Source: Bemisia tabaci (Eukaryota; Arthropoda; Insecta; Hemiptera; Aleyrodidae). From it: 64,000 nucleotides of DNA. How positions within the stretch are numbered: the stretch's first letter is position 1; each line of letters opens with the position of its first letter. The notes beneath the pieces were generated by a model that had not been told where the DNA came from, did no database searches, and saw nothing but the letters and a program-made list of their open reading frames with translations. Shown in pieces: positions 53,700 to 64,000 of this stretch. Location: contig NC_092801.1 in the NCBI RefSeq assembly GCF_918797505.1, forward strand, positions 24,892,477 through 24,956,476. Reading direction: 5' to 3'. The position numbers and the translations under genes are program-made.

Positions 53700-55660
53700 G
53701 CTACATCATGAAAATGTGTTGTTGCGAGCGGTGGTTTTTTCCTGGAGGGGAGGGGATGGACTAAACTGTTGATTTGCAAAAATGTAAATATCTTTACCTA
53801 TAATTGAGGGGATTGGGGGAAGGATGTTTGGACCTGGGGTTTGTCTAACACACGCTGACACCAGCTAATGCTCTTTTCAGCCGCGATGCTAATTTCATTC
53901 CAACAATAAGCCCTTCGAAGTGAATAGATTTCAGTACGTCATCCTGTTCTACTTGCCTCTGGCATACGTCAACTCCAGAAAAATTGGAGGAAATTTCTTA
54001 AAACTGGTTAGATTTTAACTTTTAAGCGCTCTATGCCGACAGGCAGGCGTTTCTTGTTTCCGTTTTGCCACTAGAGTTCTTATATAGTAAAGCGCTCAAG
54101 CGATTGAATGGCTCATCAACTTACCAAAACATATAGCCGACGAGATTCTCAGAATTCTCTTTTTACTATCTAATAACACCCCCTCTAATGTTATTAAATA
54201 TAAATTTCCCGGCTTTTCCGCTTCTCTTTTTTTTTGTAGTGTATTCACATTCTGCTGAAAAGAAGGGAATAATTTGCTTTGCGATTTGTTGATAAATAAC
54301 GGAGATGACGTTCAGCAAAATGTGAAAAAAACCAACCTCAGACAGACGCTGGAGATCTGCAATTGCACGGGATAAACCAACTGTGCATTTTTTAATAAAT
54401 AAATTAAAAAATGAATGCACTTCGACTGTTCTAAGATCTCTAGTCTAGATGTAAAAAAAAACCTAGACATTTTTTACAAATGTCATTGATTGAGTCAAGT
54501 TTCTGAGCTAAGAAATGAATAGACTTACTTTTTGGGTGACCCTCGCATAAAAAAAGATCAACTCAGCAACCAAAGCATACGAGTGACAAATGTTTTCCTC
54601 TGATTATATGCAGGGGGGGGGGGGGGGGGCAATGTCTTGAAGTGTGACTCGTTTCAAATAAAGTCCTGCGAGAGTGCGAAGTAAGAGGCGCCGGGAATGT
54701 TTCAAGGCTGCAACTATTTTAACCGTTGAGATCGATTTCTGCCTACTCATTCGCTTGAAGGCGCTTTGTGATCCGTGCCGCACTAGCGAACACGTTGAGA
54801 AACGCAAAGCGTCCGTTTCTTTTCTTCCGATCACTTTGCAAAATGCTATCCTTGTAACCAAATGGTCTTTTCCTTTAAGATTTTGATTTTGTGTTGCACA
54901 CTCGTGCGGAGGATGTAAGAGAGAGATAGAGATAGAAGAATATGTCTAATAAGCATTGGAGTCCCTTTGAACCCGGAGTTAACACATATCGATCATCAGG
55001 TGGCCTGGGCTGGCCATGGTGTCACACAAGTGTGCACCCAGACGAACGATATTAAGAGATAAGGGTAAGGAATCCTTTGATGCCCGTCATCCAAAAACAA
55101 CAACATCAACAAAACTGATCAAAAGCTAACCAACGAAATTGCAATAAAATAAAATTAGATTGATTTGCGGATAATTTCATTTTAGTCTATTTTCATTTTG
55201 GTGCGATGAAAATGACAATTCACTCTTGATAAATCACAATTAGGATATATTTACATTATTTTTGTTCACATTCGAGCCACCGCCTGTGAATCCAAGAGCG
55301 AGAACCAATCAGAATTGGATTTTTTTTGGGCCACTTTCAGCCCAATCAAGCCCGACCAGAATTGAGATGTCGTAACTCTGGGTATGAAGAGACTCTAATA
55401 AGCATCGTTAAGTGAGTGATAGAGGTAGAAGAATATATTTAATACTATTTAAGTGCTGTACTAATAAAACAACATTTAAGTATGTATTAAATAATAATGT
55501 ATTAATATGTATCAAATATGTTTTAATAAATATAAGGAAGATATATCTTTTGTCCTCATATTAATTTTAATGCAGTCGTTATAAAATCAAGTAATCTTCG
55601 TAATGATGATATGACTGATGAGTATCGGGGTAATCATTTCTCTAGAAAGGATGTTCGTAA
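53700..55660. other. Intergenic stretch between genes C and B without a supported gene
   Basis: A G homopolymer of about 18 bases sits at 54612-54629. The 85-codon minus frame 54861-54604 has an even residue mix but no recognisable motif. Two similar blocks (GATAGAGATAGAAGAATATGT near 54925 and GATAGAGGTAGAAGAATAT near 55420) may bound another inverted-repeat element. Nothing else is clear. Confidence 0.45.
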
Positions 55661-55670
55661 ATTCGGCGAA

Positions 55671-56046
55671 GGCCTTGTCCACACGAGCGCGGTTCGCGGA
55701 ACTTATTCCGAGGAACTTGTTCCCGGAACAAGTTTTAGCTGTGCTAAAAACTTATTCCTCCAAAACCCGGAACTTCCCCCAGCTCCGAGCTTCTATATAT
55801 GTTTCTTTTGATGTGAATGTGTTTGTTTCTGTTCTTTACGTCCTTTCCATGTCTTGAAATTTATTTTTGTTACTTTGGCGGCCGTAATAATCTATTATTT
55901 TGCGATAATTGTATAGTTTTATTGAAGTTCCAGTTCCAGTTCGGGCGAACTCGTGTGGACAGCATGCCTCGTTTCAAGGAATAAGTTCCGGGAACTAAGC
56001 AGTTCGAGGAATAAGTTCCGCGAACTGCGCTCGTGTGGACAGGGCC
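55671..56046. mobile_element. 376-bp inverted-repeat element
   Basis: GGCCTTGTCCACACGAGCGC pairs with GCGCTCGTGTGGACAGGGCC. The interior repeats AGGAATAAGTTCCG-type palindromes. The open frames on both strands there are symmetry artefacts. Confidence 0.8.
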
Positions 56047-56785
56047 TAAGTTTGCTGAGGCCAGTCCGAGCGATGACTGCTGAATGCAACTTTTACACTA
56101 TGGATGGAGAAGATAGAAGTGCGATGTCGAAAATAGATTGTCTCAGTCCAGTGTGCTTTTTTTCTCCTCATGTAAAATATTTTTGATCTCGTGTTATTTT
56201 CAGTAAATATAGAGAATGAAATACAAGCCAACCCAAACCTTGTGTTGATTTTTGTATTATTTCCGTTGAATTTCGCATAGAAAAAATAAATTAACTACAA
56301 ATTCTCAGATTCAACTGAGGACTTTAGTTTCTAAAATCCGAACTTTGATTTACATATGTAGGGTTTGTTTATGAACATATATGATGACAGAAACACACCC
56401 TCTCAGCCAAATAGTACAGATCGCAAAAATTGCAATCACGTACGAAAATTATTGCTATCGCATCAAAATGTTGTGTATGTTGAGATCTACTGATCGGAGA
56501 AACACTTTTTTTCGAAATTTGTTGTAATGAAATTGAAATTAGTTGCGATTTTTAATTGTACTGCATATTGCGTGCCTTTCTGACACATGAAACTCATTTT
56601 GTTGATTGTCTATAATTTGCATTTATTGACCAAATGACGTAAAAATATTGCAATATCATGGAAAAAGAAAGTAGTTTTATTGCAATGAACCGCAATTTAT
56701 TTTCAACATTTTCGTTGCACTGTGCTACGTTACAAGTTAGTAAAAGTGCAATATGAAGGTGTTGCAGCAGTGCATGACTGATTGA

Positions 56786-56956
56786 AAGTGCCGAGGTGTG
56801 AATGATCGATTTTCGGTAATTCACCATTTAAATTCATGGCAAGGAATCGATTATTAAGGTGTTCATTGCAAACACCCTGTTTAGTGTTTATCGATCCTTT
56901 TCTATAGGTTTAAATAGGAGATCAATCGATAAATCGCGAAACACGCCACACCACTG
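56786..56956. mobile_element. hAT-type MITE (family H), copy 8
   Basis: About 171 bp, diverged. The right end is CACGCCACACCACTG and the flanks are CTGATTGA / CTGAATGA (one mismatch). Confidence 0.78.
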
Positions 56957-57577
56957 CTGAATGAGGTTAAGAAGGCGTTGAAGCCCGCAGAAAAGAACAC
57001 ATGAATTTTTGACGAGAATGATACTGAAAATTAGTAAATATATATTTAAAAAATAAATGTATGTTGAGAACGGAGGGGAAAAGGGTGTACATGCGGTGAT
57101 AAGGCTTATCGTTGAAAATTAACGAAGTCGGAGCGAGAATACATAGGAAAATAAAAGTAAAAAACCACAAAATGAAATATGAATTAAAAAATTGAGCAAT
57201 TTTTAAACTCTTTAAATATATGGGTTGGTTGGTAGATACGTTTGTAGCCAAGATCTTATGTGCGTATATTGTTGTTGTTGTTGTTGTTATATAAATTTAT
57301 TTATAGGTGCTTTAACAATTAATAGTCATTAACACCTAGAGCAGAGATCAAAAGGAGAAGTACAAAAATTAAAAGAAAGGGCAAAGAAAAAATGAATTAA
57401 ATCTGGAGATTAAGTCCTTGGAAAAGGTGGGATTTGATGAGAACATTTTGAAAGTATGGCATTGAGATCAGAAAGAAGAGGGAAAATTTTTTATTTTAGT
57501 TGTTGGTAGGTAGGACAAATATAATATAAGGCGTGTATTTATGTTCGTCGTACATTCATGTTTCTGCCGAAAGAAAC

Positions 57578-57740
57578 CATTTGCGGATCCAGCAAATTGG
57601 CAACATTATCTTTTCTCCATTTAAACACATGGAAATGTATCGATGCTTGGAAGGGCCAGGTGCTCCGCTAAGAATCGATTACTTAGCATAGGTTTAAGTG
57701 GAGGAAATCCGGTGTTGCCAAATTGCTGGATCCGCCTCTG
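57578..57740. mobile_element. Family W MITE, complete copy
   Basis: 163 bp with ends CATTTGCGGATCCAGC and GCTGGATCCGCCTCTG, flanks AAAGAAAC / AAAGAAAT. Confidence 0.82.
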
Positions 57741-58059
57741 AAAGAAATGCTCTTTGATCTCTTTACCCGTACCACCAGCCTTAACACTAACTAAAACGCT
57801 AAAACTTCATTGATGTGTAAATCTTTACTTCAATAACATGAAACAAATCTACCCAATCTCTTCGGCCTGTCGAAGGGATGTTTTGTTTTCGTACACTACG
57901 AGGGCAAATGGATCATAGTTTACCTACGGTCTGACTTCATACCGTTGATATTGAGGTAGAAAAATAATTTGAACGCATGTATCAAGTGTATACTAAATTC
58001 CCCAGTCGAGGATATTTTTAGCCGATTCCCTGGTTTTAACTGGATGGACAATAACTGTT

Positions 58060-58152
58060 TTATCCTTGCGGCTGGGGCATCAACTCGGGGCCATAGACTG
58101 CAAAGGTCTCGTGGCCTATTCCACACCTCCCTTTTTCGACCAGAAGGTGACC
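58060..58152 (-). CDS. Gene C: C-terminal exon with stop
   Basis: Acceptor GCAG at 58153-58156. It encodes GHLLVEKGRCGIGHETFAVY, then ten residues and TAA at 58062-58060. A 430-bp palindrome begins 28 bases upstream of the acceptor, so the branch site probably lies within or next to it. Confidence 0.9.
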   Translation of the reverse strand, partial: GHLLVEKGRCGIGHETFAVYGPELMPQPQG

Positions 58153-61100
58153 CTGCAAAAGATGCGGCAATGTTTAAGGTGATTCGATGGACGCCATATT
58201 ATGTGTTAGAGTGGCATGCGATATATCGCATCAATTGGTTCCATATCAGCTACTCGTCATTTTTCTCAAATTTTGAGATCGCAATTCTGTTGTCAGGAGA
58301 CTAAAGCACTCACTTACCAATTTTAATAAAGAAATTCAACGTAATAAAGGCGTGGTTTTTTTAGAAAGAAAGTATCGCATTCGAGTGTAGTTTCGATATC
58401 AGTATCGAATGCGATGTTTTCTCTCTAAAAAAACCACGCCTTTATTACGTTGAATTTCTTTATTAAAATTGGTAAGTGAGTGCTTTAGTCTCCTGACAAG
58501 AGAATTGCGATCTCAAAATTTGAGAAAAATGACGAGTAGCTGATATGGAACCAATTGATGCGATATATTGCATGCCATTCTGACACATAATATGGCGTCC
58601 ATCGAATCATCTATGCGTGTAATTTTGAGGAAATAACCACTATACTGCCGTGCTAAGGAAAAACGCCGTATGAACATTCTAAAATTGCCAAATTCCATCT
58701 GATAAAATGTCAATTTTTGAGGAGGTTTACAAACATATTTCCTTGAAATTTTCAGGAATTTTATGTGGAATTGCGAACAAAATTATGTGAAAAATTGGAG
58801 GAAAATTTTGCATAAGTTTACCTGGAAATTAGGTTTTTAAGTAAGGGAATTCGGCAACACTTGAAGGTTCAAAGGGCGCCCTTTTCAAGAACGTCGGTAC
58901 AACCAGCATGTCAACGGTGTCAACTTTCCTCTGAGTTTTTTTAGTTGATGTAGTTTTTGTTGTTTTAGGTATTAGACAGACGTCAGTTAATTTAAACAGT
59001 CTTTTTGTACCAGGGTATACCGAAAAGTAGGTTTACATCCATTTTATCTCTCAAAAAATTTTCTAGATAGAGTGATTCTGTAAAATGGGTTTCGCGGGCT
59101 ATATTTTCAGTTTCTCAACGACCTATAGTTTTTTTAATGGCATACGTGTTGCGGAGATTTTTAATTTTTTCTGAATCCACCTCTCCTCGCCGCGGGTCCG
59201 ATTATGTTCACTCCTAAACAAGCGCGGTGAAGGCAAGAGCTCCAGTGCGGCGTGGCGTGCTTTGCGATTTATCGATTGATCTGCCATTTAAACCTATGTA
59301 AAAGGATCGATAAACAGGGTGTTTGCAACCAACACCTTAATAATCGATTCTTCACAAGAGTTTCAAATGCGGAAATATCGATAATCGATCATTCACGCCC
59401 AGCTACCCAGAGCGACACACACAAAAATCGGACTCTCGGCTTGAGGAGGTGGGCACGGAAAAGGTTAAATAATCTCAGCAACGCGTAAATCAAATTTAAA
59501 TGAAAAGAAAAAAAAAACTTAAAAGCCGAAATTATGACTCATAAAACTTATTTTACAGAATTGGATCGCATTTAGCAAAAAGGAACCAGTGCAATTACAG
59601 TGTTTTCAAAATCGTACAACTTGTATTTTTACAACACCGTAATCGCGCTGGTTCCTTTTTGCCACATTTGATCCAATTACTGTATCCACGATACTTTTGA
59701 GAAACAAAATAGTGAAACTTAATTTTCGGTATACACTCGTGGAAGAAAATTTTATTTTTCCAAATAGTCTCACAATATCAGTCCATTGCCGTAAGCAATA
59801 ACAGACTACTTGAATAAGGCTTGGTTCACATTATTCATTTTCTCTTGGCGTAGAGTATAGTTCTGATTAGAGTCCCTTTATACTGAGAGTCAAGACAATT
59901 TGAATCCATTTCTGATTGGTTCCCGTATTTTAGGCCTCCACAGTGTCACAAACGGGAATAAAGATTACATTTTTACCAATTGCAAAGATTATAGTCTGGA
60001 ATGGACCAGGGAATTACGGGTTCGGCAAGGAACAAACGGAGTGAGAGGAGGAACGGAGAAAGGCATTTGAGAATGGGCCGATCAAAGATTACGAAAAACG
60101 TTCAATTTCTGTAATCTTTATTCCCGTTTGTGACATCCATGAGCCGAATTGTCTTGACTCTCAGTATAAAGGGACTCTAGTTCTGATGAGATCAATCTGG
60201 CGATTTGTTAAATTACCAAAGGATAACTTGCTACTTCGTATAACAACGTATAGGGTTGTGACTGCTCATAAGCTTGTAGTTTGGACTACTTTCGATTTAA
60301 GCACATTCCGTCCTCTGTCTTTTGCAAGTATAATGCGGTAAAACATTTATGATAACGTAAAATAGGAAAAATTAAAAATGAAGAAAGGGTTTCAAAAATC
60401 AAGTATACCGCTAAGCCAAAAGCAGTGCCCAAAGTATTCCGGACAATCCATGCATCTGAAATCAAAAGCCAAAATATGAGCATCTTCTGTTTACTTGAAC
60501 TACGGTATTTGAGGTAGGAAAAAAAAGGAAAAAGTTACTCGTTTAAAAACCATCCAAAATTTGAGGGAAGAAAAGCTACATAGATATCTTTCCTTAGAAT
60601 ATGCAGATGCTTGATTTCACATACCAGGGCCGGATTTTGGGGATGGCCACATGGGCTGCGGCCCATGGCGGCAAATTTAGGGGACGGCAAATGTTGTAAT
60701 TTTTTCAAATGTAGGTATCAAGAAAAGAATCTAATTCAGAAAAAATTTACAAACGAGAAAAGGCGGAAAAATCTCTCATTTCTTGAGAGTTAAAGTATAG
60801 TAATTTCTAATCTGTTCGTCTTTCGGTGATACAAGAGATAGCGCCTTTTCATCAGTCTAGTTAAGAGAGAAACCAAACACGCAGTTTGGCCTGGAGCGGC
60901 GCGGCGCAGAGAGCAATGATGACGAGGACTTGAGATGGAAAGAAGAAGCCCTCGGCGCGCCGGTCAGCATGAAACACTTAATAGCGCCTACAAGACTCCA
61001 TGAATACTTCACGCATTGCGTCAAAACAGCGCAGTCAGTAGCGGTCGGCGTGAAACGTATAGCGCCTACAAGACTGTAGTGATACTTCACGCATTGCACC

Positions 61101-63083
61101 AAATACAGTGCGGTTGGCGCGGTGGCGGAACTTAAAATCATTAAACCACATTTATGTTTATTCCTTCATAATTTTTTAGTTCTTTTCTTATAAATGAAAG
61201 GTCTCGTCCATACAGATATAGGTTTACGGCACTTAATTTTCGCGCTAAGTTCCGTGAACTTTTGCTAGTGTTGACCGGGCTTTCACAAAAAATGTGCCCA
61301 ACACGAGTAAACGCGTCTTATGCACCCCTCCTCCTCCGGTACGTTCACTTGATGGTTTATACCGATGTTTCAAAACGAATGAGAAGGGGCGACAAAATAC
61401 ATGCGGCCCATGGGCGGCAAGTAGGTACATCCGGCCCAGGTACATACTGGATAAATTCACTATGAAATTTGAAGAAAATATTCTGAAGTATTCATGGGAT
61501 GTTTGATTTTATCAAATGAAATTTAGCAACGTTGAGAGGATTACGTCGCGTTCTCATCTCTCAACTCGGCAAAAATGGACTAGACATTTTTCTGTTGGGA
61601 TTTATCATTTCTACAGCTCATTTTAAGAACAATGTACGTGGTATTGGTCTACCTACTAAGTTACGTGCTCTTGACGGTGTTAGGGATAGTAGTTCCCAAT
61701 ATCATAAAACTTACCAGGGGCGAGGTGTGAGTGATTGATCATCGATATTTTCCCATTTGAAGCAATGGTAAAGAATTGATTATTAAGGTGTTAGTTGCGA
61801 AGACCCTGTTTATCGATCCTTTGATGCACTTGAGAATTAATGAGCCGAACAAGCTTATCAAACTTTGGTTTGTTTTTCAAACAAGATACTCGACACCTTG
61901 TTCAACATCCACCTCGTAGGTATGTCAAAAGTTGAATGTTGGTGTTCCGAAACTAAAAACTTCCGTCGTTGCTGAGGTACCAATGGAGGGTCTCGGAGAC
62001 GTGGCGTACTTTGCGATAGATCGATTGATCTGTCATTTAAACCTATTAAAAAGAACACTTTAATTTGGGGAAAAGGCTGCAAATAAAGAAAAAGGAATAA
62101 ACAAAACTCGGAACGTTTTAAAATAATTACAATTTCATTTTCAACCGGAAAATAAATTAAAAACAAAAACGGGCCGTCGCTACGCTGTTATTGCGAGACC
62201 GAGACTGATTACCAGGTAAACAGACTCGGCACAGTGCAGCAAAATCAAAGCACACAAGACAAAGATTACAAAAAAGGATGGAAATTTAATCACCAGCTCC
62301 CTCTGGGAGGAAAAACTGGTGATAAGAGGCACAGAGACCATCAACATCAGCGCGGTAATTACAAAGTTTGTTCCTGCGCTTGTTTGGTGATTTTTCCATC
62401 CTTTTTTGTAATCTTTGTCTTGTGTGCTTTGATTTTGCTGCACTGTGCCGAGTCTGTTTACCTGGCAATCAGTCTCGGTCTCGCAATAACAGCGTAGCGA
62501 CGGCTCGTTTTTGTTTTTAATTTATTTTCCGGTTGAAAATGAAATTGTAATTATTTTGAAACGTTCCGGGTTTTGTTTATTTCTTTTTCTTTATTTGCAG
62601 CCTTTTCCCCAAATTAAGTTGTTCTTTTATTATGTTTATTTTGGCTGATTAAGTTGTTTCTCATCCTATTAAAAAGGATCGATTAACAGGGTGTTCGCAA
62701 CGAACACCTCAATAATCGATTCTTTACCATGACTAAAAATTGAGAATTATCGATAATCGATCTTTCACGCCTCATCACCGATCTCTCTTCTTTTCTGAAA
62801 GGAGCTTTACTCCAGTATGCGGCATTCAAGGACCAGCCGCGATTCTTGTCGGGACGTCAATTATTTTTCTGCGTGATCACAGCTTGTTTTATGCTCCATT
62901 TTATCTTGACCATTTTATATGATGGGTTTTAGCATCGTTTCCTTCTGATAGAATTAGGCTTTAAATAAAATAAATAGTATAATGCACCATACCTTCATAA
63001 TGGCCCACAATAGTCGCAGCGTGATTCAAAGATTTTTCGTCACTTTTGCACTCATTAGAGTTGTAAATACCTGATGCGTAATG
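58060..63083 (-). CDS. Gene C: third cathepsin paralogue, 5' part beyond the window
   Basis: Only the last three exons are present: 63083-62993, 60455-60409 and 58152-58060. They match gene B exons 8, 9 and 10 in size (91, 47, 93 against 90 bases), phase and sequence blocks. The catalytic His and Asn are present. The propeptide, cysteine-rich domain and catalytic Cys must lie beyond the right edge, so whether this copy has the fusion architecture is unknown. It lies upstream of gene B in the same orientation, with its stop about 9.3 kb from the gene B start. Confidence 0.88.
58180..58609. repeat. 430-bp near-perfect palindrome beside the gene C last exon
   Basis: The left arm begins TGATTCGATGGACGCCATAT and the right arm is its inverse, centred near 58395. 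It contains GGCGTGGTTTTTTTAGAAAG and its complement. A partial copy of the outer arm (CTACTCGTCATTTTTATCGA) is at about 36376-36435. Confidence 0.85.
58645..58896. mobile_element. Family N MITE, copy 5
   Basis: CTGCCGTGCTAAGGAAAAAC at the left. The right end is degraded (AAGAACGTCGG). It lies just outside the 58180-58609 palindrome. Confidence 0.72.
59243..59405. mobile_element. hAT-type MITE (family H), copy 9
   Basis: The left end CAGTGCGGCGTGGCGTG is clear. The right end is degraded (TTCACGCCCAGC). The interior keeps the CAGGGTGTTTGCAACCAACACC segment. Gene C intron before its last exon. Confidence 0.72.
59868..60179. mobile_element. 312-bp hAT-type MITE with TAGAGTCCC ends
   Basis: The inverted ends are TAGAGTCCCTTTATACTGAG and longer (about 33 bases), with a perfect 8-bp duplication GTTCTGAT at 59860-59867 and 60180-60187. 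Internal inverse pair CACAAACGGGAATAAAGATT. Gene C, between its last two exons. Confidence 0.88.
60409..60455 (-). CDS. Gene C: catalytic asparagine exon
   Basis: Acceptor TTTCAG, donor GTATAC. It reads AWIVRNTLGTAFGLA after the joining Asp. The catalytic Asn is kept, but the family's NSWG is NTLG and the second WG is FG, so this copy departs further from the consensus than gene B. Confidence 0.88.
61714..61825. mobile_element. hAT-type MITE (family H), copy 10, truncated
   Basis: It keeps a left end CAGGGGCGAGGTGTG and the interior up to the ATCGATCCTTT block, then stops. The right third is missing. Confidence 0.65.
61996..62776. mobile_element. hAT-type MITE (family H), copy 11, split by a later insertion
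   Basis: The left part 61996-62053 and right part 62665-62776 join across CCTATTAAAAAG to give one family H copy. The gap is filled by the palindromic insertion 62054-62664. The insertion is therefore younger than the MITE. Confidence 0.78.
62054..62664. mobile_element. 611-bp palindromic insertion with 12-bp target duplication
   Basis: It is flanked on both sides by CCTATTAAAAAG (62042-62053 and 62665-62676). Its halves are inverse copies that include GGGGAAAAGGCTGCAAATAA and GTTATTGCGAGACCGAGACT, around a short unpaired centre near 62300-62390. The right half is about 40 bases longer. The short open frames inside are symmetrical artefacts of the palindrome. I cannot assign it to a named transposon class. 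Confidence 0.75.
62993..63083 (-). CDS. Gene C: catalytic histidine exon
   Basis: Acceptor GTGCAG, donor GTATGG. It reads HYASGIYNSNECK and then NHAATIVGHYE. The 91-base size, phase 0 in and phase 1 out are as in gene B exon 8. Confidence 0.9.
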
Positions 63084-63344
63084 CTGCACCGAAAAAGAAT
63101 TAGTCAAAAGTCCAAATTAGTCAAATTAGTCAAATTTGAAAAGTAAGAAGCAAATATTCAAAGCTTAGTAAGGTAAGAGTAAACCGCGATTTTAAACCAA
63201 AGATTTCCCGGAAAGTGTCGAGGACAAAAAAAAAAAAAAATAAACAAAATCTTGCAATTTTCATGTTCTCTGTTCGCTTTTCATACAACAAAGTATCTTC
63301 AGAGATTTCCAAATTGTAGGCGGATTTTAAACCTTAAAACTTTC

Positions 63345-63725
63345 AAAATGGACATATTTCTATCAAACGGAAGTGTGTGCATTATGACGTGAGGCTTTTT
63401 CTGCCTTGCTAAGCAAGAACGCCGTAAATTCATCAAAATTTTCCCACGTTTTTTGGAACTTAAGACATTATGAAATAAAACCTGTTTTACCGTACATCCT
63501 AATTTTTTAGGTCAAGTTCTTGATAGTATTTGCGAAAGCATTCTGTAAAAAAATTGTTCCAAGGTAAACAAGTTTTTCTGCCATGATAAATTGTTTCCAA
63601 AAAATTTAAAATGGCGTTTACGGTGCTTTTGCGTTGCACGGCACTGTTACGCACATATTCTTATGGGTCTCAGGGCTCATGTCTAAATGCACATAGTTCC
63701 GTTTGATAGAAATACGTCCAAATGT
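63345..63725. mobile_element. Family V fold-back interrupted by a family N copy
   Basis: The outer arms GGACATATTTCTATCAAACG and the inverse GATAGAAATACGTCC form family V. Inside, 63401-63643 is a family N element starting CTGCCTTGCTAAGCAAGAAC. This is a nested insertion in a gene C intron. Confidence 0.72.
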
Positions 63726-64000
63726 AGATAGAGGTCAGGAACAGTGCCCATTTTCTTGATCCTCCTCTTTTTAACAAGGTGCTTTTTAGAAACCTCTGTA
63801 TCCTCCTAAAAATAACGTCAGTTTAAGTTAAACCTATCTCTTCTGGGCTAAACATGCAAAATATAAAGAACATTTTTCACGAGTGGATCTGCAGAAACAC
63901 GATTCTACGATTCTGTATCCCTGAAAATTTGAAAAGCCTAGAGCATGGATGTGCCAATCCTTCGATGTCTACGGAGAATAAAATACCGTCTTATGTTGGC

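Noticed and set aside
54604..54861. 85-codon minus frame with an even residue mix
   Set aside because: No motif, splice site or similarity I can name, and it ends in a G homopolymer.
62180..62497. Two overlapping 87-codon frames with a hydrophobic C-terminus on opposite strands
   Set aside because: They are mirror images created by the palindromic insertion, not independent genes.

Overview
This is a eukaryotic, intron-rich, AT-rich window. The style fits an arthropod, and a sap-feeding hemipteran is my best guess. The reasons are a local expansion of secreted papain-type peptidases, short exons in long introns with GT-AG boundaries, and introns packed with small inverted-repeat transposons. 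The species is inference. There is no prokaryotic operon, CRISPR, rRNA or tRNA signal that I can support.

The core is a head-to-tail array of three paralogous genes, all on the minus strand, read by splicing from the raw sequence. Gene A (11373 to 966) has its first five exons here and runs off the left edge. Gene B (48770 to 25525) is complete: ten exons, 1869 coding bases, 622 residues, every exon phase consistent. Gene C (63083 to 58060) shows only its last three exons and runs off the right edge. The predicted product is unusual. In order it has a signal peptide, a seven-cysteine domain with the CxxxC...GxC...CxC pattern of CS-alpha-beta (defensin or scorpion-toxin-like) folds, an I29 cathepsin propeptide with ERFNIN motif, a long Arg/Ser/Lys/Pro-rich linker, and a papain (C1A) peptidase with Cys, His and Asn in place. 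Equivalent exons keep identical sizes between paralogues (61, 109, 91 and 47 bases), so the array arose by tandem duplication. The plausible job is a secreted peptidase whose activation may release or carry a cysteine-rich peptide; the sequence does not show this directly.

Between genes A and B a small three-exon minus-strand gene (24246 to 19715) could encode an unrecognised 100-residue protein.

The rest is mostly transposon-derived: at least eleven copies of a 164-bp hAT-type MITE with 8-bp target duplications, four near-full copies of a 400-bp 'TACCGAG' MITE, three copies of a 550-bp element, many other fold-back families, a 2.1-kb inverted repeat (6546-8660), a 611-bp palindromic insertion with a 12-bp target duplication (62054-62664), a reverse-transcriptase fragment (about 14880-15560), and a 1200-bp Ginger-like element carrying a PHD-type zinc finger in a gene B intron (27209-28408). 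A roughly 390-bp GAA/CTT microsatellite follows the gene A exon 4 donor. Transposon-derived sequence starts 21-36 bases upstream of five of the predicted splice acceptors.
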